A stretch of DNA of 51,660 nt from Alkalimonas sp. (GTDB taxonomy: Bacteria; Pseudomonadota; Gammaproteobacteria; Enterobacterales; Alteromonadaceae): the NCBI RefSeq assembly GCF_020831925.1, contig NZ_JAFIFQ010000028.1:1-51660 (forward strand), read 5' to 3'. Under the pieces are notes generated by a model. The model saw only the letters and a list, made by a program, of their open reading frames with translations, was not told where the DNA came from and searched no databases. The first letter of the stretch is position 1. Every line of letters starts with the position of its first letter. Made by a program: the position numbers and the translations under genes. Of this stretch, positions 36,923 to 45,170 are shown piece by piece.

Positions 36923-38458
36923 ATGAAAATCAGAGCTCAAATCGGCATGGTGCTGAACTTAGACAAGTGCATTGGCTGTCACACCTGCTCCATTACCTGT
37001 AAGAATGTCTGGACCACGCGCGAGGGTGTCGAGTACGCCTGGTTCAACAACGTAGAAACCAAGCCCGGCATCGGCTTTCCAAAAGAATGGGAAAACCAGG
37101 ACAAGTGGAAAGGTGGCTGGGAGCGTAAAAGCAACGGCAAACTGGTACCAAAAATCGGTGGCAAACTGCGGATCCTGGCAAATTTATTCGCCAACCCGGA
37201 CTTACCGGAAATCGACGACTACTACGAGCCGTTCGATTTTGATTATCAGCACCTGCACAACGCCAAAGACAGCAAGCACCAGCCGGTCGCCCGACCCCGC
37301 TCGCTGATTAGCGGCAAACGTATGGAAAAAATTGAATGGGGTCCGAACTGGGAAGAAATTCTTGGTACCGAGTTCGAAAAGCGGAAAAAAGACCAAAACT
37401 TCAACGAAGTGGTGCAAAAAGACATCTACGGTCAATTTGAAAAGACCTTTATGATGTATCTGCCACGGCTGTGTGAGCATTGCTTAAACCCAACCTGCGT
37501 GGCTTCCTGCCCCAGCGGTGCTATTTACAAGCGTGAAGAAGATGGCATCGTGCTGATCGATCAGGACAAATGCCGTGGCTGGCGGATGTGCGTCTCCGGC
37601 TGCCCGTACAAAAAAATCTACTTTAACTGGAAATCCGGTAAGTCCGAAAAGTGCACCTTCTGCTACCCGCGGATTGAAGCCGGCCAACCCACCACCTGTT
37701 CGGAAACCTGTGTGGGCCGTATCCGTTACCTGGGTGTGTTGTTGTACGATGCCGATAAAATTCAAGCCGCCGCCAGTGTCGCCAACGAAAAAGATCTGTA
37801 TCAGGCGCAGCTCGACCTGTTCCTGGACCCACACGATCCAGCGGTGATTGAAGCAGCGCGCAAAGAAGGCATTCCGGATAACTGGCTAAAGGCCGCCCAG
37901 CGTTCGCCGGTCTATATGATGGCGATGGACTGGAAAGTGGCGCTGCCACTGCACCCGGAATACCGCACCCTGCCGATGGTTTGGTACGTGCCACCGCTGT
38001 CGCCGATTCAAAGCGCGGCCGAAGCCGGCCATGTCGGTATGAACGGTGAAATCCCTGATCTGAAATCACTGCGCATTCCCCTGCGCTACCTGGCCAATAT
38101 GCTGACGGCCGGCGATGAAGCACCTGTGGTGCGCGCACTGGAGCGGATGATCGCCATGCGTGCCTACAAACGTTCGCAGCAGGTTGATGGCGTGGAAGAT
38201 TTAGAGGTGCTGAAGCAGGTAGGCCTCACCAAAGACAGGGTCGAGGAAATGTACCGCTACATGGCGCTGGCCAACTTTGAAGATCGCTTTGTCATTCCAA
38301 CCAGCCACCGAGCTTATGCAGAAAATGCCTACGACCTGAAAGGCGAATGCGGCTTTAGCTTCGGCAATGGCTGTGGCGGCGGTGAGAGCAAGCTGAACAT
38401 CTTTGGTGGCAGCAGCAAAGGGGTACGTAAAGTCATCCCTGTGACGATGAAGGAGTAA
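36923..38458 (+). CDS. narH: Nitrate reductase beta subunit NarH
   Basis: This 511-aa iron-sulfur protein has four cysteine groups. The first, C16-x2-C19-x2-C22-x3-C26, matches E. coli NarH numbering. The third group reads 'CRGWRMCVSGCPYKK', in which Trp replaces a cysteine, the mark of the [3Fe-4S] cluster FS4. It carries electrons from NarI to NarG on the cytoplasmic side. TGAGGAG precedes its ATG, 20 nt after the narG stop. The C terminus has a Gly/Cys-rich 'GFSFGNGCGGGESK' stretch. Confidence 0.98.
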   Translation: MKIRAQIGMVLNLDKCIGCHTCSITCKNVWTTREGVEYAWFNNVETKPGIGFPKEWENQDKWKGGWERKSNGKLVPKIGGKLRILANLFANPDLPEIDDYYEPFDFDYQHLHNAKDSKHQPVARPRSLISGKRMEKIEWGPNWEEILGTEFEKRKKDQNFNEVVQKDIYGQFEKTFMMYLPRLCEHCLNPTCVASCPSGAIYKREEDGIVLIDQDKCRGWRMCVSGCPYKKIYFNWKSGKSEKCTFCYPRIEAGQPTTCSETCVGRIRYLGVLLYDADKIQAAASVANEKDLYQAQLDLFLDPHDPAVIEAARKEGIPDNWLKAAQRSPVYMMAMDWKVALPLHPEYRTLPMVWYVPPLSPIQSAAEAGHVGMNGEIPDLKSLRIPLRYLANMLTAGDEAPVVRALERMIAMRAYKRSQQVDGVEDLEVLKQVGLTKDRVEEMYRYMALANFEDRFVIPTSHRAYAENAYDLKGECGFSFGNGCGGGESKLNIFGGSSKGVRKVIPVTMKE

Positions 38459-38461
38459 GGC

Positions 38462-39202
38462 ATGCGCATACTACAACTGATTTCCTTACTGCTGGAGTAC
38501 CCTACCCAGGATCTGCTGCTGGCAAAAACAGAACTGCAGCAATTGGTGGCAGAGTCGACGCTGTCGGATGCAAAGCAACAAGGGCTGCTCGATTTTATCG
38601 AGCAACGCTTTAGCGGCGATTTGATGGAGTGGCAGTCCGATTACGATGGTCTGTTTGAGCGTGGCCGCTCTTTATCCTTGTTGCTGTTCGAGCACCTGCA
38701 TGGCGAGTCACGTGCCCGTGGTCAGGCCATGGTCGATTTAATGAACCAGTACAAATCGGCGGGTTTACAGATTGACGTACGCGAGCTGCCGGACCATCTG
38801 CCGCTTTATCTGGAGTTTTTAAGCACTCAGGGCGACGAGAATGCCGCCCTGGGGCTGGCTGAAGTGGCGCATATTTTGTCGGTACTCTTGTGCCGTCTTG
38901 AGCAGCGCAACTGCAACTATCAGGCACTGTTCAGTGCCTTGCTGGAGCTTTCCGGGGTGGATGTGGAGCTGGACTCCGTGCGCGAGCAACTGAAAAATGA
39001 GCAACGCGACGACACCAAAGAAGCGCTGGATAAAGTCTGGGAAGAAGAAATGGTGACCTTCGGCCCGGGCTCTGAACAAGATGGCTGCAGCAGCGGCTAC
39101 AAACCCACTGAAAAGCAGCGGCGTGATCACCACGTGCCACTGCAATGGACCGATGCCAGCCAGGCATCCAACAACAAAGTCCGCTCAGGAGTCGCATCAT
39201 GA
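38462..39202 (+). CDS. narJ: Nitrate reductase assembly chaperone NarJ
   Basis: This 246-aa protein has the NarJ/TorD-like helical pattern with the conserved 'YDGLFERGRSLSLLLFEHLH' region. It is needed to insert the molybdenum cofactor into NarG before the NarGH complex attaches to NarI, and it is not part of the final enzyme. The ATG lies 3 nt after the narH stop, and the TGA overlaps narI as ATGA. The C terminus is acidic then basic, with 'GSEQDGCSSGYKP' resembling that of other NarJ proteins. Confidence 0.95.
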   Translation: MRILQLISLLLEYPTQDLLLAKTELQQLVAESTLSDAKQQGLLDFIEQRFSGDLMEWQSDYDGLFERGRSLSLLLFEHLHGESRARGQAMVDLMNQYKSAGLQIDVRELPDHLPLYLEFLSTQGDENAALGLAEVAHILSVLLCRLEQRNCNYQALFSALLELSGVDVELDSVREQLKNEQRDDTKEALDKVWEEEMVTFGPGSEQDGCSSGYKPTEKQRRDHHVPLQWTDASQASNNKVRSGVAS

Positions 39203-39897
39203 ACTTTACAGATATGTTGTTGTTTGGGATTTACCCTTACATTGCCTCGGTGATTTTCTTTCTTGGCAGCCTGCTGCGTTATGAGCGCGAGCAGTACAGC
39301 TGGAAAGCGCAGTCCAGTCAGATGCTGGATAAGAAATACTTCCGCATTGCCAGTGTGTTTTTCCATGTTGGCATCATCATGATCTTTGCCGGTCACTTTG
39401 CTGGCCTGGTCATTCCCTACGAAGTCTGGGATTTCCTTGGCATTACCCTGGCCGGGAAACAACTGATTGCGATGGGCGTGGGCGGTTTCTTTGGTGTGAT
39501 GTGCTTTATCGGCATGACCATGCTGGTGTATCGCCGCTTGTTCAACCCCAGGGTACGTGCCAGCAGCTCCACCATGGATACACTGATTTTGCTGGTGATT
39601 TACTGGCAGTTGATCCTGGGCATTCTGACCATCTTTGTCTCTACCGGTCATATGGACGGTTATGTGATGAAAGATCTGATGAGCTGGTCGCGTTACCTGC
39701 TGACCTTCCGTCCGGCGGAAGCCATTGCCTTTGTCGCCGATCTGCACTGGATTTACAAAGCCCATATCTTCTGGGGTGTCACCTTGTTTGTGCTGTTCCC
39801 ATTCAGCCGCCTGGTGCATATCTGGAGCGTACCGGTGGGCTATTTTGGCCGCAATTATCAGGTGGTGCGCCGTCGCTTTGGTGACCGTAAGGCTTAA
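39199..39897 (+). CDS. narI: Nitrate reductase gamma subunit NarI
   Basis: Starting at ATG 39199 (CAGGAG upstream, ATGA overlap with narJ), the 232-aa integral membrane b-type cytochrome has five hydrophobic helices. The heme ligands are visible: H56 and H66 ('FHVGIIMIFAGH'), H189 ('YKAHIFWG') and H207 ('LVHIWS'), equivalent to E. coli H56, H66, H187 and H205. It oxidises quinol and anchors NarGH on the inner side of the membrane. An upstream in-frame start (39145) lies within narJ and is not used. Confidence 0.97.
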   Translation: MNFTDMLLFGIYPYIASVIFFLGSLLRYEREQYSWKAQSSQMLDKKYFRIASVFFHVGIIMIFAGHFAGLVIPYEVWDFLGITLAGKQLIAMGVGGFFGVMCFIGMTMLVYRRLFNPRVRASSSTMDTLILLVIYWQLILGILTIFVSTGHMDGYVMKDLMSWSRYLLTFRPAEAIAFVADLHWIYKAHIFWGVTLFVLFPFSRLVHIWSVPVGYFGRNYQVVRRRFGDRKA

Positions 39898-40094
39898 GTC
39901 AATGTGGTAAGGACTTTATCCAAATGCCTGAAAGCGATGCTGGGGGAAGCAATAAAGGGGACCTGAGCAGCATGGATGCTGATCAAGAGCCTCCAGGGAC
40001 GGATCCACGGCGTGACCCTTTATTGGCTTGCCGCAACAGCGCTAAACCAAGGCGAAAGCTTTATAACAGGCAGCATTGCCTGCTGGAGATGACG

Positions 40095-40862
40095 ATGATC
40101 CAAGTGAACCAAACCCAAATTTCTGAGCAGGCCATCCTGGCAGAAATGCAGTACCACCCGGCCGAATCCCAACGTGATGCCATGCTCAAGGCAGCCGAAT
40201 CGCTGGTGATTGCCGAACTGCTGCGTCAACGTGCCAGTCAGCTCGGCCTTGAGGTTGCCGCCAATCAAAGCAGTACCAGCGAGCACGATTATTTAGAGCA
40301 GCTGATTGAACGCGAAGTTAGTATTCCGGCCGCCACCCGCCAGGAGTGTGAGCACTACTACCAACAAAATCCACAGCGCTTTACCAGTTCACCACTGATG
40401 GAAGTACGCCATATTTTGCTGGCAGCGCCACCAGATGATGATCAGGAACGGGTACATGCCAAAGCACTGGCCGAAGAATTGCTGCTGCAACTGCAGCAAG
40501 GCCAGTCCTTTGCCGAGCTGGCCAGCAAATTCTCGGCCTGCCCCTCCAGCCAGACCGGTGGTAGCCTTGGGCAAATCAGCCGTGGCCAGACGGTGCCAGA
40601 GTTTGAGCGCCAGCTGTTTGCGGCCGAGGCTGGCTTACTACCCGACCCGATAGAAAGCCGTTATGGTTTTCACGTGGTCTACATTCAGCAAAAGATTGCC
40701 GGCCAGCAGCTGCCCTTTGCGGCGGTGCAGCAGAAAATTGCGGATTACCTGAATGAGAAAGTGCGGCGTAAAGCCATCGCCCAGTACATCCATACCCTGG
40801 TGGTACAAGCCACGATCGAAGGTTACGATTTTAACTTATCCGAATCACCGCTGATGCAGTAA
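40095..40862 (+). CDS. Parvulin-type peptidyl-prolyl isomerase linked to nar operon
   Basis: Starting at ATG 40095, which sits 6 nt after GGAG, the product is 255 aa. A helical N-terminal part (about 10-100) precedes a rotamase domain with 'MEVRHILLAAP', 'AELASKFSACPSSQTGGSLG' and 'PIESRYGFHVVYI'. It has no signal peptide, so it acts in the cytoplasm. PpiC-type genes follow narI in Pseudomonas nar operons too, suggesting a folding or maturation role for the nitrate reductase. The longer frame beginning at 39924, or ATG 40089, is possible but lacks proper ribosome-binding-site spacing. A 197-nt gap separates it from narI. Confidence 0.85.
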   Translation: MIQVNQTQISEQAILAEMQYHPAESQRDAMLKAAESLVIAELLRQRASQLGLEVAANQSSTSEHDYLEQLIEREVSIPAATRQECEHYYQQNPQRFTSSPLMEVRHILLAAPPDDDQERVHAKALAEELLLQLQQGQSFAELASKFSACPSSQTGGSLGQISRGQTVPEFERQLFAAEAGLLPDPIESRYGFHVVYIQQKIAGQQLPFAAVQQKIADYLNEKVRRKAIAQYIHTLVVQATIEGYDFNLSESPLMQ

Positions 40863-40871
40863 TACCACTAA

Positions 40872-40892
40872 GGCGAGCTGCTTTGGCTCGCC
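40872..40892 (+). terminator. Hairpin after the PPIase gene
   Basis: GGCGAGC-TGCTTTG-GCTCGCC forms a 7-bp stem 10 nt after the stop codon, followed by a short pyrimidine stretch. It probably ends the narGHJI-ppi transcript, although the T-tract is poor. Confidence 0.5.
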
Positions 40893-41128
40893 CGTTCTTC
40901 CCCCCAACTCTAATGTCTTGCTAAAAATGCTGACATCAACCTGCCATTGAGCGCCATCAAGTTTGCATAAAAATGATCTTAAGCTACATTTTTTATATCA
41001 ATCCTTTACTTTGCTACCCAAATGTTAATCAGCCACTTTGCTGGTTAATTATCCAAACCAATGAGCGACACATCCAGCCGATATTCATAGCGTGTCTGTT
41101 CCTTGGTCAACCTTGAGGAGAAACCATC

Positions 41129-42904
41129 ATGCGTTACCTTTTAGTATTGATGCTGTTATTGCTACCCCACCTGGCAAGCGCGGAGCCTGCAACCGAGTAC
41201 CATATTCATTTGCGCACTGACTCAGCCGGCCTTAACAGCGCCCAACTTAAGGCAGCCTACTACCGAAGCTCGATGCAGCCGCAACGGCTGCGCCAGGGGC
41301 ACCATCAATTGGTTGTCACAGGCTTCGATCGCGATAAGGAGAAAGTTTACTCGGTCACTGTTGATGATCCTCGCTGGTTTCATGCCGAGGTGTTCAACCC
41401 TGATGACGGCACCCCGGTTCAACAACAGCATCTTCAAAAGACAGAAGGGACTCTGCGCTTGCAAATACCCAGGCACCTCTCTGTCGAAACACTTGTCATT
41501 GAGGAGGCTGATAACAAAAAAATGTCAGCCCCTATTGCCATTGAGCTAAGCTCTGTGTTGCCTTTAACAAGCCCGACACAAGCAATCGATCTTGACTTGC
41601 TGGCACAGCAAGGGGTCTTTCCGGTGCTCTTTAGTGGCGATCCTGCCAACCGGGTTGATATGATTGTGTTATCCGAAGGCTACACAGTACATAGCCTGCC
41701 GCGCTTCGCCGCCGAAGTTGAAAACATTGTAACCGGTTATTTTAACGAATCGGTCTATCAGAACTTCCAGGGCCACTTTAATATCTGGCGCGTTGAAGTT
41801 GCCAGCCAACAAGACGGCACAGGTTACGGCTCTCCAATCAATACCCGTTTCCGCTCTTATTTCAATTGCTTTAACATTGCGCGCTTGTTGTGTGTCAATG
41901 AAAGCCTGGTTTTTCAATATCTGTACAGCGTTTTACCAGCAGATGCCATTGATAAAGTTCTGGTGGTTGTGAATTCACAAATGTATGGCGGTGCCGGTGG
42001 TCAAGTCGCCACCATCTCCCTTGCACCAGCGGCCATCGATCTGGCATTGCATGAGCTAGGCCACAGCTTTGCCGGCCTGGCTGATGAATACGAGTATGGG
42101 AATTGCTCTATTTTCGAACCTGCCAGTGCCAATGCAACCCGCTTCAGCAATGCAGCTAAGTGGCGCCACTGGCAACTGGCGGTAAGCCATGTCAGCAGCT
42201 TCCAGGGTGCCATGTACTGCTCTTATGGCATGTATCGCCCTACCTACAACTCTATGATGCGCCAACTTGGCCAGCCATTTTACGAAGTGAACCAGGAGGC
42301 TATTGTAAGAAGCATTTACGCCAGAGTGGATCCAATTGACCAGGTGCAGCCACTGCCCGGGGAAATCCTGCTGCAACCAGGTGAGCAACAACTATTTTCT
42401 GCCGAGACTTTAACCAACACAGAGAATACCATTCGCAGCCGTTGGTACTTGAATGATCAACTGGTGAGCGAGCAAACCGAATGGCTGTTCGATGGTATCC
42501 ATTACCCTGAAGGCGTGTATGAAGTGCGTTTGCATGTGCACGACGACACCCGATATGTGTTAAGTGATCCACAACAGCGGCTTCATTCAGAACGCCAGTG
42601 GCAAATTCAATATGGCAGCTCTTGTTCTGTCCCTTCCCGTATTGACAGAGTTCAGGTGAGCGGAGTGCATGCTAGAGGGTTCCGCTTAAGCTGGTTGCCT
42701 CAGACCAGTGCCAGTCACTACGATGTGTACTACTGGAACAGTGCCAACGGTCAGTGGTTGCTCAGCCGAACCATAAGCACTCCTAGCGTTTTGTACAGCA
42801 ACTCGCAGCCAGGCAGTACCTTTTATATGCGTGTTACCGCCAGAAATAGCTGTGGCGAAGCGCCACCTTCCAATTACGTCACGGTTCGACTGCCATTTCA
42901 GTGA
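41129..42904 (+). CDS. Exported M64 family metallopeptidase with C-terminal fibronectin-like domain
   Basis: This 591-aa protein has a signal peptide ('MRYLLVLMLLLLPHLASA'). The N-terminal part (about 20-165) resembles the M64 N-terminal beta domain. The peptidase domain has 'VDMIVLSEGYT', the zinc motif H308-E309-L-G-H312, and D319-E320-Y, fitting the M64 pattern HExxHxxxxLxDEY. The C-terminal region has 'VSGVHARGFRLSWLPQTSAS' and 'YMRVTARNSCGEAPPSNYV', a fibronectin type III module. It is likely secreted or periplasmic and may degrade proteins outside the cell. GAGGAG precedes the ATG. It stands alone between the nar operon and the porin gene, with no FNR site in its upstream region. Confidence 0.88.
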   Translation: MRYLLVLMLLLLPHLASAEPATEYHIHLRTDSAGLNSAQLKAAYYRSSMQPQRLRQGHHQLVVTGFDRDKEKVYSVTVDDPRWFHAEVFNPDDGTPVQQQHLQKTEGTLRLQIPRHLSVETLVIEEADNKKMSAPIAIELSSVLPLTSPTQAIDLDLLAQQGVFPVLFSGDPANRVDMIVLSEGYTVHSLPRFAAEVENIVTGYFNESVYQNFQGHFNIWRVEVASQQDGTGYGSPINTRFRSYFNCFNIARLLCVNESLVFQYLYSVLPADAIDKVLVVVNSQMYGGAGGQVATISLAPAAIDLALHELGHSFAGLADEYEYGNCSIFEPASANATRFSNAAKWRHWQLAVSHVSSFQGAMYCSYGMYRPTYNSMMRQLGQPFYEVNQEAIVRSIYARVDPIDQVQPLPGEILLQPGEQQLFSAETLTNTENTIRSRWYLNDQLVSEQTEWLFDGIHYPEGVYEVRLHVHDDTRYVLSDPQQRLHSERQWQIQYGSSCSVPSRIDRVQVSGVHARGFRLSWLPQTSASHYDVYYWNSANGQWLLSRTISTPSVLYSNSQPGSTFYMRVTARNSCGEAPPSNYVTVRLPFQ

Positions 42905-43108
42905 TGTTGCTGTTCTACCAATCGTTCTACCAAATACAAAAGACAAGAACAGAGCCAATAGCCTGACCGGCTGAAGTTTGGCCTCTATCCAGAGCAAAAC
43001 CCAGGCACTTCTATAAACACGCACCACTTATTGCTGACATAACCAGGTTTGCTCCTGCCAACCTGGAGGTAAGCAACCTACCCTTCTATTGGTAACTGAA
43101 TGATTTTG

Positions 43109-43149
43109 TTGATCTTCATCAAAGCTCAAGCGCAGCCCCCTACTAGTAT
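43109..43149 (+). promoter_or_regulatory. FNR-dependent class II promoter of the porin gene
   Basis: TTGAT-CTTC-ATCAA (43109-43122) is a perfect FNR consensus. TAGTAT (43144-43149) lies 21 nt downstream, exactly the spacing seen at narG. The predicted transcription start is near 43156, 22 nt upstream of the ATG at 43178. Confidence 0.85.
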
Positions 43150-43177
43150 AAACGCCATCACACTAGGAGGAATTGCC

Positions 43178-44389
43178 ATGAAAGCCCGCCATGCCACGCT
43201 ACCAGGCCTCGCTCTGCTGCCAGCTCTGCTCGTTAGTTCACCGATATGCGCTGAAGCAGCAAATCTGAGCAAGGCAATCAATGACAGCACTGTTAACCTG
43301 CATTTTCGCTACCGGCTGGAGCATGTCGAACAAGACAATGCGTTAAAAGATGCATTGGCATCTACCCTGCGCAGTCGTTTAACGCTAGCCACCGGCAAGG
43401 CTTATGGCTTCTCTGGTTTGCTGGAAGTCGACAACGTCAGTGTACTGGGCGGTGAAACCTTCAACAGCACCGTCCATGGCAACAGCCACTACAGTGTGGT
43501 GGCCGATCCCAAAGGCACCGATATCAACCAGGCGGCCTTAAAGTACCAGCTCAGTGCAGACACCAGCTTTACCCTGGGCCGCCAGCGTATCAATCATCTG
43601 AATCAGCGCTTTTTAGGCGGGGTCGGCTGGCGGCAGAACGAGCAGACCTTTGATGGTTACCGGCTGCAGCATGCCTTCACACCCACCATTAAGCTGGATT
43701 TGGCCCGTTTGCATAACGTCAACCGGGTGTTTGGCCCCAAAGGCCCGGCGGCCAATCAGCGCGGTGAATTTACTACCGGCCTGCTCAGCTGGCAACTAAG
43801 CCCCACTCAGCAACTGGCAGCCTATGGCTACGATTTGGACTTTAACGACTGGGCCGTGCGCAGCAGCCTGACCTATGGCCTGGATTACCAAGGCAAATGG
43901 GCCTTGGGCGAGCAACAAAGCTTGAGCCTGCAGCTGGCAGCGGCCAGGCAGCAAGACCGCCACGATGCGCCGCTGAGTTACCAACACCATTACCACCGGT
44001 TGCAACTGAGCTGGCAGCAGCACAGTTTGCAAGTGATAGCTGGCACCGAGCGCCTGGCCGGCGATGGCAGCAGTGCGTTTCAAACGCCGCTGGCTACCCT
44101 GCATGCCTTTCAGGGCTTTGCCGATCTGTTTTTAGTGACACCAAACGATGGCTTGCGGGATCAATGGCTGGGCCTGCGCCATCCTGCTGGCCCGGTGCAG
44201 CTGGCGCTGAACTACCACCGCTATCGCAGCGATACCGATGGAAGGCGTTATGGCAGCGAATGGAACCTGACGGCCAGTTACCGTTTCAGTGCTCAACTGC
44301 AAGGCCTGCTGAAACTGGCCGATTACCAGGCGAGTAGTCTGGCGGTGGATAACCGCAAAGTCTGGCTAATGCTGAGTTATTCGATTTAA
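43178..44389 (+). CDS. Alginate-export-type outer-membrane beta-barrel protein
   Basis: Starting at ATG 43178 (CTAGGAGGAA upstream), the 403-aa product begins with a signal peptide ('MKARHATLPGLALLPALLVS', cleavage near AEA). It continues as alternating amphipathic strands typical of the Alginate_exp barrel: 'NLHFRYRLEHVEQDNAL', 'LRSRLTLATGKAYGFSGLLE' and 'TFTLGRQRINHLNQRF'-like segments, ending in 'WLMLSYSI'. The C-terminal Ile is acceptable for barrel assembly. The frame open from 43100 would place the FNR operator inside the coding region and is rejected. Neighbours and FNR control suggest a channel for an anion or organic acid used anaerobically, though the substrate is unknown. Confidence 0.82.
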   Translation: MKARHATLPGLALLPALLVSSPICAEAANLSKAINDSTVNLHFRYRLEHVEQDNALKDALASTLRSRLTLATGKAYGFSGLLEVDNVSVLGGETFNSTVHGNSHYSVVADPKGTDINQAALKYQLSADTSFTLGRQRINHLNQRFLGGVGWRQNEQTFDGYRLQHAFTPTIKLDLARLHNVNRVFGPKGPAANQRGEFTTGLLSWQLSPTQQLAAYGYDLDFNDWAVRSSLTYGLDYQGKWALGEQQSLSLQLAAARQQDRHDAPLSYQHHYHRLQLSWQQHSLQVIAGTERLAGDGSSAFQTPLATLHAFQGFADLFLVTPNDGLRDQWLGLRHPAGPVQLALNYHRYRSDTDGRRYGSEWNLTASYRFSAQLQGLLKLADYQASSLAVDNRKVWLMLSYSI

Positions 44390-44488
44390 AACAAACTGGG
44401 ATCTGTGCAGGGCTGCATCGAGTTTAGTTTTTAAGCAACATAAGGCAGTCATTACCAACTCCACAGCCAGCTTTCCTGGCTCCTCTGC

Positions 44489-44521
44489 ACCGCCCCTGGT
44501 TTTCAGTGGGCGGTTTTTTTT
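44489..44521 (+). terminator. Rho-independent terminator after the porin gene
   Basis: ACCGCCC (44489-44495) pairs with GGGCGGT (44508-44514), with extra pairing CTG/CAG inside, and is followed by a run of eight T. It ends the porin transcript about 100 nt after its stop. Confidence 0.85.
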
Positions 44522-44611
44522 CACTTAGATTCAGCACTATCCCCGATGGGGTAAAGGATCCAGCAAGCATGCGGCTCTGAGGGATTGGCAATCCTGGGCA
44601 GCAGCGAAACC

Positions 44612-44652
44612 TTGATCCAGATCAAGCTTTGCACCCACAGAACGCCTACCCT
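44612..44652 (+). promoter_or_regulatory. FNR-dependent promoter of nrdGD
   Basis: TTGAT-CCAG-ATCAA (44612-44625) is a perfect FNR consensus. A TACCCT hexamer (44647-44652), a weak -10, lies 21 nt downstream, the same geometry as at narG and the porin. The predicted start (about 44659) falls inside the first NrdR box. Confidence 0.8.
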
Positions 44653-44654
44653 AA

Positions 44655-44701
44655 ACACAATATATAGACATTAAAATAAATAATAACACCATATATAGGT
44701 C
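44655..44701 (+). promoter_or_regulatory. Pair of NrdR boxes upstream of nrdG
   Basis: ACACAATATATAGACA (44655-44670) and ACACCATATATAGGTC (44686-44701) match the NrdR box consensus (acaCwATATATwGtgt). Their starts are 31 bp apart, three helical turns, as known for NrdR box pairs. The first box covers the predicted transcription start and the second ends 4 nt before the nrdG ATG. NrdR represses ribonucleotide reductase genes when dATP is high. Confidence 0.8.
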
Positions 44702-44705
44702 TTTT

Positions 44706-45155
44706 ATGCTGCGCTTTAGTATTGAACAAGTGGTCTGGCAGGAGGTTCCTGGTGAAGTCTCACTGGCGTACACCATCACCGGCTGCAGCCTTGGCTGCCA
44801 AGGCTGCCACAGCAGTGAAAGCTGGGATGCCAATAAAGGCACGCCACTGACCGATGAGCACTTGGAAAAGCGGCTGAACCAATACCAGGGTCTGATCAGT
44901 TGTGTGCTGTTTTTAGGCGGCGAATGGCACAGCGCTGAGCTCAAGCACAAGCTGCAACTGATTCGCCGGCATGGGCTACACACTTGTCTGTACACCGGGC
45001 TGGAAGACATCGAGCACAGTCTGAAAGCCGAACTGACCTACCTGAAAACCGGCCGCTGGCTGCCCGAACGTGGCGGCCTGGATAACCCGAATACCAACCA
45101 ACGACTGGTGGATGTACGCACTGGCCAACCCCTTAACCATCGCTTTATCCGCTAA
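44706..45155 (+). CDS. nrdG: Anaerobic ribonucleotide reductase activating protein NrdG
   Basis: This 149-aa radical SAM protein has the NrdG cluster motif C27-x3-C31-x2-C34 ('CSLGCQGC') and the glycine-rich 'FLGGEW' SAM-binding segment. It uses a [4Fe-4S] cluster and SAM to generate the glycyl radical on NrdD. It is first in the operon, with nrdD 15 nt downstream, the reverse of the E. coli order (nrdD-nrdG). A NrdR box ends just before its ATG. Length is typical (E. coli 154 aa). Confidence 0.93.
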   Translation: MLRFSIEQVVWQEVPGEVSLAYTITGCSLGCQGCHSSESWDANKGTPLTDEHLEKRLNQYQGLISCVLFLGGEWHSAELKHKLQLIRRHGLHTCLYTGLEDIEHSLKAELTYLKTGRWLPERGGLDNPNTNQRLVDVRTGQPLNHRFIR

Positions 45156-45170
45156 GCAAGGAGCTTTACT

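Noticed and set aside
39924-40094. Longer PPIase beginning at 39924
   Set aside because: The added 57 residues look non-homologous and no ribosome-binding site precedes them; GGAG is spaced correctly for ATG 40095.
43043-43066. Hairpin CCAGGTT / AACCTGG as terminator of the M64 gene
   Set aside because: No T-tract, and it lies close to the porin promoter; it could equally be incidental.
43100-43177. Porin start at 43100
   Set aside because: It would put the perfect FNR site inside the coding region; the signal peptide begins at ATG 43178 behind AGGAGG.
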